Shown: piece after piece, positions 5,760 through 10,678 of the stretch
How positions within the stretch are numbered: the stretch's first letter is position 1
Layout: every line of letters starts with the position of its first letter
Source of the DNA: Clostridia bacterium
GTDB lineage: Bacteria; Bacillota_A; Clostridia; Oscillospirales; CAG-382
Direction of reading: 5' to 3'
DNA length: 10,678 bases
Assembly: GCA_017517985.1 (NCBI GenBank)
Contig: JAFWWX010000198.1
Span: forward strand, 1 to 10,678
Notes under the pieces: generated by a model
What the model was told of the DNA's origin: nothing
Databases searched by the model: none
Seen by the model: only the letters and a program-made list of their open reading frames with translations
Made by a program: the position numbers and the translations under genes

Positions 5760-7106
5760 ATGGAATATCTGAGTTTCAACATAGATAAATCTAAAATGTG
5801 TAAGACGATAAATGCAACGAGAAAAGAAAATAACATAAATAAATGTGTTTACGGCGCAGAATATCCACCGCACATACGGAAGGTGGCTTATAAAAATACA
5901 GAGATTTTGCCGGATGATAGGATTGTAGATAAGGTTGTTGCCTGCGATTGCGCTGAATTTGCTGAAGGTCAAAAAGTGCGGGGCGGTATTCAGGGCTTTT
6001 TTTGCCTTGTGTTGTCCTTTGCGCTGCTGATTAGCGGAGTGTATCTTGCCAAAATTCCGGCACCGGAATATGTTGAAGATGCCGTGATGGCTCTTGTGAA
6101 AGTGGTGGAAAGTAAAGAAATTAAAGACGAAATCACCACAGCTGTCAGCGAAAAGGTTAAGGTCATCGGCGGAAAGCTGTTTGTTGATGCGGAGAGTGCG
6201 GAGAATTATAAGGATGTTGATGTGGTACTCCAGACCGAAAATAGTAGGTTTGCGGAAACTGTTCGTGATGTCGGCACTACGGAAAATGAAGGAAAATCTG
6301 ACACAGGACTTTATGTGGCAAATATACAGGAACAGAATAACCAGCAGGCTGTGCAGGTAATCGGCAGAAATATGTCGCGGGGCAGCGATAAAATTTATCT
6401 TACTAATAGAACAGAGCTTGAATTCGACGGCGACAATCTTTTAGCAAGGGAATATCCTATAGAAAAAGTTGCTTTTACGAAAAACACAGAACCGCTTGTG
6501 CTAATTATTCATACCCACGGCACAGAGGCTTATATAAATACTGGCGACAGCGGTAATACAAGGTCGGAAAATACTGATAAAAATATTGTCAGAGTCGGCA
6601 CTGAACTACAGGCGGTGCTTGAGTCCTACGGAATACCAACGATTCACAGCAAGACTATGCACGACAAGGAATCCTATGTAAATGCCTATGCGAGCTCAAA
6701 GAAAGAGGCTATGGAGTATCTGAAAAACTATCCATCTATAAAGTATGTTATAGATGTACACAGGGATGCTCTGGGTGCAAGTGGTGAAATACCTGTAAAA
6801 ACATACGCAGAAATTAACGGCGAGCCTACGGCACAGCTTATGTTTGTTATGGGAACAAACGCCTCCGGCGGTGATCATCCGGATTATCTGGATAATCTTA
6901 CTGTCGCAGCACATATTCAGGATAAGGCAAACGATTTGTTTCCCGGTCTTATGAGACCGCTTAATATAAGACCTATAATTTTCAATCAAAATCTTACTGA
7001 CGGCTGTATGCTTCTTGAGGTCGGAAGCGATGCAAATACGCTCTCGGAGGCTCTTGAGGCTGTGCGTATGTTCGGACGGTGCTTTGCGGAAACGGTAATT
7101 GAATGA
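5760..7106 (+). CDS. spoIIP: Stage II sporulation protein P (SpoIIP family peptidoglycan hydrolase)
   Basis: The C-terminal part (about 245-445) is a SpoIIP amidase/endopeptidase domain: VLIIHTHGTEAY (H251, H253), KNIVRVGTEL (275-283), YPSIKYVIDVHRDALG (H334), GGDHPDYLDN and FNQNLTDGCMLLEVGSDANT (E420). SpoIIP works with SpoIID and SpoIIM to remodel septal peptidoglycan during forespore engulfment, anchored in the mother-cell membrane. One membrane segment lies at about 79-96, so some 78 residues before it would be cytoplasmic. This extension carries four cysteines (C14, C29, C62, C64) and appears long for the family. The ATG at 5760 has AAAGGGG upstream (5744-5750); the only nearby alternative, M13, lacks one. 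A clear sigma-E promoter was not found. The parS pair lies about 95 bp upstream. The overall length of 448 aa is slightly long. Confidence 0.92.
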   Translation: MEYLSFNIDKSKMCKTINATRKENNINKCVYGAEYPPHIRKVAYKNTEILPDDRIVDKVVACDCAEFAEGQKVRGGIQGFFCLVLSFALLISGVYLAKIPAPEYVEDAVMALVKVVESKEIKDEITTAVSEKVKVIGGKLFVDAESAENYKDVDVVLQTENSRFAETVRDVGTTENEGKSDTGLYVANIQEQNNQQAVQVIGRNMSRGSDKIYLTNRTELEFDGDNLLAREYPIEKVAFTKNTEPLVLIIHTHGTEAYINTGDSGNTRSENTDKNIVRVGTELQAVLESYGIPTIHSKTMHDKESYVNAYASSKKEAMEYLKNYPSIKYVIDVHRDALGASGEIPVKTYAEINGEPTAQLMFVMGTNASGGDHPDYLDNLTVAAHIQDKANDLFPGLMRPLNIRPIIFNQNLTDGCMLLEVGSDANTLSEALEAVRMFGRCFAETVIE

Positions 7107-7275
7107 TTGCTATGATACATTTAGGTATATGTGTCGTTGTAATGTTGTTCGTAATTTGAAACGAAATATAAAAAATGTAGTGTACGGAATGTGATATGGA
7201 TAATACAGAATGACAATATGGGATAAACATTGTAGGGTCAGACAGCATCCATTGTTTTGTATTGTATAATAATTG

Positions 7276-7305
7276 TAGGGGCGGATATTATCCGCCCGTT
7301 TTTTT
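7276..7305 (+). terminator. Hairpin from the GGGCGGATA repeat family, likely terminator after spoIIP
   Basis: GGGCGGATA (7279-7287) and TATCCGCCC (7289-7297) form a perfect GC-rich dyad followed by seven T residues (7299-7305). It is about 170 bp downstream of spoIIP; the interval 7107-7275 shows no gene. The same sequence, starting with TGTAGG, recurs inverted at 7805-7827, so this is a mobile or dispersed element serving as a terminator. Confidence 0.65.
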
Positions 7306-7706
7306 GAGACATGAAAACCGTATTATGCATTGGCGGATTGCTTTATATACTAACAAAAAATCCTGTTACTTCGCTTTAAAAAATTGTGGTATATATAATA
7401 TAAATAATAAGGAAAGTTTTTTCGATTTTCGTGGTAGTTTTGCAGGAGTCCCATTTACCCCCCCTCAAGGAACAAATGTTCTTGCAAGGCTTGAGGTGAT
7501 GCTGCGGAATATAAAAGGTAAATCTACCACTTTCAGAGATTTTATACAATTCGTTTTATTTGTCTTATTTGTACAATGTATTGTTTCTGCAAATTTGGTG
7601 AAATTGTTGCTTTTAAGGTTGGTGGAGCAAAAACAAAACATTTCTTTGTGATATAATTTTTAATACAAGTTGATGCAAATCTGTTTTTATAAAATGGAGT
7701 CGAGCA
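7306..7706. other. Gene-poor AT-rich stretch with one strong hairpin
   Basis: I see no gene here; the long plus-strand ORF covering 7262-7651 has no ribosome binding site and begins inside the repeat hairpin. A nested hairpin pairs CCTCAAG (7463-7469) with CTTGAGG (7490-7496), with GAACA/TGTTC (7470-7474/7477-7481) inside. CAAG at 7466-7469 can also pair with CTTG at 7481-7484, so alternative folds are possible. TGATATAAT at 7649-7657 looks like an extended -10 element but lacks a -35 box. The stretch could be a decayed gene or part of an interspersed repeat. Confidence 0.4.
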
Positions 7707-7827
7707 GGCGAATGATATTTGCCTACAATTTGTGTTGTTACAAAAGGGATGAATGGGTGGATGGTATTTGCCTACAATTTGTGTTGTTGCAAAAGGGATG
7801 AATCGGGCGGATAATATCCGCCCCTAC
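7707..7827 (-). repeat. 49-bp tandem repeat ending in an inverted GGGCGGATA element
   Basis: Two 49-bp copies (7707-7755 and 7756-7804) share TATTTGCCTACAATTTGTG, TTGTT, and CAAAAGGGATGAAT with few changes. A partial third unit (7805-7827) is the palindrome GGGCGGATA/TATCCGCCC followed by CCTACG. Read on the minus strand each unit begins with TGTAGG, as does the copy at 7276-7298. The first unit keeps an imperfect dyad (GGCGAAT/ATTTGCC), the second has lost most of it. This is a dispersed palindromic element that has been tandemly amplified. A short GCGTTC/GAACGC hairpin follows at 7840-7854. No gene is visible from here to the rpsL promoter. Confidence 0.75.
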
Positions 7828-8033
7828 GAAGAATGCAACGCGTTCTTTGAACGCTTTTGCAATCTTTCTGCTGTCAATGTATTATATTGTAGAAATGTGT
7901 ATTTGTGTATACAAAACATACGGCAAAATGACCTAAAATAGGGAAAATTTTACCCTTTTACCATTATAGACGCATAAATTTCAAACGAAAGTTTAATAAT
8001 AAGACGGTAAATTGTGAAAAACGAAAAAAACAC

Positions 8034-8062
8034 TTGACAAATTGATTTTTATGGTGTAAAAT
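8034..8062 (+). promoter_or_regulatory. Sigma-A promoter of the str operon
   Basis: TTGACA (8034-8039), a 17-nt spacer and TAAAAT (8057-8062) form a strong promoter. Transcription would start near 8069, leaving a leader of about 75 nt before rpsL. A second TATAAT at 8102-8107 has no matching -35 box. Confidence 0.85.
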
Positions 8063-8143
8063 CATAGAGTCGTATTGTGTGCAGTTTTGTTGTTGAAGCT
8101 GTATAATACTACGGATTTATCATTAAAAGAAGGAGGTACGGTA

Positions 8144-8560
8144 ATGCCAACACTTAATCAGCTTGTCAGAAACGGACGTGCTCAGGTAACTTACAAATCT
8201 AAGTCCCCTGCGCTTCAGAAGGGTCTCAACTCCATTAAGAAGGTAGCTACAGACGCAAGCGCTCCTCAGAAGAGAGGCGTATGCACAAAGGTTGCTACAA
8301 AGACTCCTAAGAAGCCTAACTCCGCTATCAGAAAGATCGCAAGAGTAAGACTTACAAACGGTATTGAAGTTACAGCATACATTCCCGGTATCGGCCACAA
8401 CCTTCAGGAACACTCTGTTGTTCTTGTAAGAGGCGGTAGAGTTAAGGACCTTCCTGGTGTGCGTTATCACATCGTTAGAGGTACACTTGATACTCAGGGC
8501 GTTGCAAAGAGAAATCAGTCCCGTTCCAAGTACGGTGCTAAGAAGGAAAAGAAGAAATAA
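8144..8560 (+). CDS. rpsL: 30S ribosomal protein S12
   Basis: The 138-aa product is ribosomal protein S12 of the decoding centre. It has the N-terminal [11 protein letters not shown], the [10 protein letters not shown] segment (41-50), the TPKKPNS loop (54-60) and the [13 protein letters not shown] segment (97-109). K56 and K101 correspond to E. coli K43 and K88, the usual streptomycin-resistance positions; both are wild type. The extra residues before PQKRG (about 20-40) are the normal Gram-positive form. The ATG at 8144 is chosen over an upstream in-frame ATG (8075) because AAGGAGG (8130-8136) lies 7 nt before it and family alignment starts with MPT. It is the first gene of the operon with rpsG and fusA, with its own promoter. 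rpoB/rpoC and an L7Ae-like gene, which often precede rpsL in Firmicutes, are not upstream here. Confidence 0.98.
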   Translation: MPTLNQLVRNGRAQVTYKSKSPALQKGLNSIKKVATDASAPQKRGVCTKVATKTPKKPNSAIRKIARVRLTNGIEVTAYIPGIGHNLQEHSVVLVRGGRVKDLPGVRYHIVRGTLDTQGVAKRNQSRSKYGAKKEKKK

Positions 8561-8579
8561 GTCTTCTTAATTCTTAGCG

Positions 8580-8705
8580 TTTCACTAATGTGAAAATTGG
8601 TTTGTACTAAGGCATATCGTATCTTAAAATATAAGGTACAATCCTTGGTGCTGACGAAAATGCAGTCCGAATTTTTACGGACAATAGGTATTTATTCGAG
8701 TACCT
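8580..8705 (+). other. Structured spacer between rpsL and rpsG (possible r-protein leader)
   Basis: The 179-nt gap between rpsL and rpsG is long for this operon and full of dyads. TTTCAC/GTGAAA closes on TAAT (8580-8595). An outer stem ACTAAGG/CCTTGGT (8606-8612/8643-8649, one G-U pair) encloses GTATCTTA/TAAGGTAC (8619-8626/8632-8639, one G-U pair). GTCCG/CGGAC (8665-8669/8678-8682) and AGGTA/TACCT (8686-8690/8701-8705) follow. None has a downstream U-run, so they are not simple terminators. In E. coli S7 represses its operon by binding the rpsL-rpsG spacer; a similar role here is inference. Confidence 0.45.
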
Positions 8706-8739
8706 GTGAATTCATTTTTTTATGAAGGAGGGAAGTATA

Positions 8740-9207
8740 GTGCCGAGAAGAGGTTCTGTACCGAAGAGAGACGTACTCCCGGATCCTATGTACAATTCTA
8801 AGCTCGTAACAAAGCTTATCAACAACATTATGTACGATGGTAAAAAGGGTGTAGCTCAGAAAATAGTTTATGACGCATTCGCAATCATCGAGGCAAAGGG
8901 TGAAGCACCCCTCGATGCATTCCAGAAGGCTCTTGAAAACATCATGCCTGTGCTTGAAGTAAAGGCTCGCAGAGTCGGTGGTTCAACATATCAGGTGCCG
9001 ATCGAAGTAAGACCCGAAAGAAGACAGACTCTCGGTCTCCGTTGGCTCACAACATATTCAAGAGCTAGAGGAGAAAAGACAATGGCTGAAAGACTTGCAG
9101 GCGAAATTATGGACGCTACTGCAGGCGTAGGTTCAGCTGTTAAGAAGAGAGAAGACACACACAAGATGGCGGAAGCAAACAAAGCATTCGCACATTACAG
9201 ATATTAA
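8740..9207 (+). CDS. rpsG: 30S ribosomal protein S7
   Basis: The 155-aa product is S7, which nucleates assembly of the 30S head by binding the 3' domain of 16S rRNA and contacts E-site tRNA. It has the N-terminal [27 protein letters not shown], the [16 protein letters not shown] beta-hairpin region and the C-terminal [16 protein letters not shown]. The length is normal. Translation starts at a GTG (8740-8742): AAGGAGGG (8725-8732) lies 7 nt before it and the family begins at this residue. An in-frame ATG at 8722 would overlap that ribosome binding site and is rejected. The protein ends in RY where many homologues end in RW. fusA follows after 18 nt, so the two are surely co-transcribed. Confidence 0.98.
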   Translation: MPRRGSVPKRDVLPDPMYNSKLVTKLINNIMYDGKKGVAQKIVYDAFAIIEAKGEAPLDAFQKALENIMPVLEVKARRVGGSTYQVPIEVRPERRQTLGLRWLTTYSRARGEKTMAERLAGEIMDATAGVGSAVKKREDTHKMAEANKAFAHYRY

Positions 9208-9225
9208 TTTTTATAGGAGTTTCAA

Positions 9226-10678
9226 ATGCCGAGACAAGTTTCACTTGAGCTTACCAGAAATATTGGTATCATGGCTCATATCGACGCAGGTAAGACTACG
9301 ACAACTGAACGTATTCTTTATTACACCGGTAAAACATATAAAATTGGTGAGACGCACGAAGGCGGAGCAACTATGGACTGGATGGAGCAGGAACAGGAAA
9401 GAGGTATTACAATTACCTCTGCTGCTACAACTTGCTTCTGGAACGGTGCTGCAGGACAGTATCCTAAGCACAGAATCAACATCATAGACACCCCCGGTCA
9501 CGTTGACTTTACTGTTGAAGTTCAGCGTTCACTTAAGGTTCTTGACGGTTCTATCACAGTTCTTTGCGCTAAGGGCGGCGTTGAACCCCAGTCGGAAACT
9601 GTATGGCGTCAGGCTGACGAATACAAAGTTCCGAGAATGGCTTACGTTAACAAGATGAACATCATGGGCGCAAACTTCTTCAGAGTTGTTGACATGATGA
9701 AGGAAAGACTCAAAGCTAACGCAGTGCCGATTCAGCTTCCTATCGGTAAGGAAGAAACATTTAAGGGTATTGTTGACCTTGTTCTTATGAAGGCTTATGT
9801 TTATACCAACGATATGGGTACAGACATTCTTGAACAGGATATTCCTGAAGATATGAAGGACCTTGCAGAAGAATACAGAGCAAACCTTATCGAACACATT
9901 GCGGAAACATCTGAAGAGCTTCTTGAAAAGTATATGGAAGGTGAAGAATTCACCGTTGCTGAAATCAAGGCTGCTATCAGAAAGTCCACAATTGAAAATA
10001 CTATGGTTCCCGTTGTTTGCGGCACATCCTACAAGAACAAGGGTGTTCAGAAGCTGCTTGACGCAGTTATCGACTACATGCCTTCTCCTCTTGACGTTCC
10101 CGCAATCAAGGGTGTTGACCCGGATCTCGCTGAAGATGATGAAAACAATGTAATTGAAAGAAAGTCCAGCGACGACGAACCTTTTGCAGCTCTTGCATTC
10201 AAGATTGCAACAGACCCGTTCGTAGGACGTCTCTGCTTCATCAGAGTATATTCAGGTCACATCACTTCCGGTACTTCTGTTTACAATACTAACAAGAAGT
10301 CCCGTGAAAGATTTGGTCGTATCGTGCTTATGCACGCTAACCACAGAGAAGACGTTGATGAAATCTACGCAGGTGACATCGCAGCTATCATCGGTATCAA
10401 GAATACCACAACAGGTGATACTCTCTGCGACGAAAACCACCCCGTAATTCTCGAATCAAAGAACTTCCCGGAACCCGTTATCCGTGTTGCTATCGAACCC
10501 AAGACCAAAGCTGGTCAGGAAAAGATGGGTATCGCACTCTCCAAGCTTGCTGAAGAAGACCCCACATTCAAACAGTACACTGATGAAGAAACAGGTCAGA
10601 CAATCATTGCAGGTATGGGTGAGCTTCACCTCGAAATCATCGTTGACAGACTTCTTCGTGAATTTAAGGTTGAAGCTA
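9226..10678 (+). CDS. fusA: Elongation factor G, 5' part (cut by the window edge)
   Basis: 484 residues are present; the frame stays open to the right edge, leaving roughly 200 residues outside. EF-G is the ribosomal translocase GTPase. Visible GTPase motifs are G1 AHIDAGKT (17-24), G2 RGITIT (59-64), G3 DTPGHVDF (88-95), and a G5-like GTSYKNKG. The G4 motif, normally NKMD, reads NKMN (142-145; AAC at 9658-9660), which removes the aspartate that contacts the guanine base. Domain II is present, and domain III begins at about [15 protein letters not shown] and continues through AGMGELHLE to the edge. The ATG at 9226 has AGGAG (9215-9219) 6 nt upstream. It lies 18 nt after rpsG in the str operon; tuf would be expected next but is not visible. 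Confidence 0.97.
   Translation, partial: MPRQVSLELTRNIGIMAHIDAGKTTTTERILYYTGKTYKIGETHEGGATMDWMEQEQERGITITSAATTCFWNGAAGQYPKHRINIIDTPGHVDFTVEVQRSLKVLDGSITVLCAKGGVEPQSETVWRQADEYKVPRMAYVNKMNIMGANFFRVVDMMKERLKANAVPIQLPIGKEETFKGIVDLVLMKAYVYTNDMGTDILEQDIPEDMKDLAEEYRANLIEHIAETSEELLEKYMEGEEFTVAEIKAAIRKSTIENTMVPVVCGTSYKNKGVQKLLDAVIDYMPSPLDVPAIKGVDPDLAEDDENNVIERKSSDDEPFAALAFKIATDPFVGRLCFIRVYSGHITSGTSVYNTNKKSRERFGRIVLMHANHREDVDEIYAGDIAAIIGIKNTTTGDTLCDENHPVILESKNFPEPVIRVAIEPKTKAGQEKMGIALSKLAEEDPTFKQYTDEETGQTIIAGMGELHLEIIVDRLLREFKVEA

Noticed and set aside
7262..7651. 129-codon plus-strand ORF after spoIIP
   Set aside because: It starts inside the GGGCGGATA hairpin, has no Shine-Dalgarno, and the translation is low complexity without a domain I recognise.
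7707..7827. CRISPR array
   Set aside because: Only two 49-bp units in direct tandem with no spacers, and no cas genes nearby.
8075..8143. Upstream in-frame ATG extending rpsL by 23 codons
   Set aside because: It lies only a few bases after the predicted transcription start and has no ribosome binding site; the S12 family begins at the ATG at 8144, which has AAGGAGG in front.
8722..8739. Upstream in-frame ATG for rpsG
   Set aside because: It overlaps the AAGGAGGG ribosome binding site that serves the GTG at 8740, where S7 proteins begin.

Overview
The window looks like chromosomal DNA from a spore-forming member of the Clostridia, most likely Oscillospiraceae/Ruminococcaceae. The evidence is AT-rich intergenic DNA, the spore engulfment protein SpoIIP, a Gram-positive type ribosomal protein S12 with the insertion before PQKRG, Firmicutes-type promoters and ribosome binding sites, and two families of GC-rich interspersed repeats. 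The family-level placement is inference; the class-level placement is fairly safe.

Positions 1-2172 form a symmetric block. Two inverted copies of a ~260-270 bp non-coding repeat flank a divergent gene pair: a DUF1653 gene (minus) and a YmdB-family metallophosphoesterase (plus). The 600 bp between the two genes holds no gene. It carries a dense cluster of DnaA-box-like 9-mers (TGTGGAAAA/TTTTCCACA), an AT palindrome and two consensus sigma-A promoters. A bidirectional structured terminator (2300-2379) separates this block from a minus-strand parA (soj).

Positions 3169-3870 are a 700 bp AT-rich divergent regulatory region with several promoters and a set of palindromic motifs. To its right every gene is on the plus strand: a membrane-anchored G5/M23 peptidase, a pair of parS centromere sites (one perfect, one with central variation), spoIIP, about 1 kb of repeat-containing DNA without genes, and the start of the str operon (rpsL, rpsG, fusA; fusA runs off the right edge). 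The spacer between rpsL and rpsG is long for an operon and rich in hairpins.

The main theme is chromosome segregation and cell envelope remodelling. ParA, paired parS sites, clustered DnaA boxes and the rightward run of co-oriented genes together suggest a position close to the replication origin, possibly including an oriC-like or DnaA-titrating element, although dnaA and parB are absent from the window. The M23 and SpoIIP proteins are both predicted peptidoglycan hydrolases, the second specific to endospore engulfment. The main protein oddity is the EF-G nucleotide-binding motif, which reads NKMN instead of NKMD.
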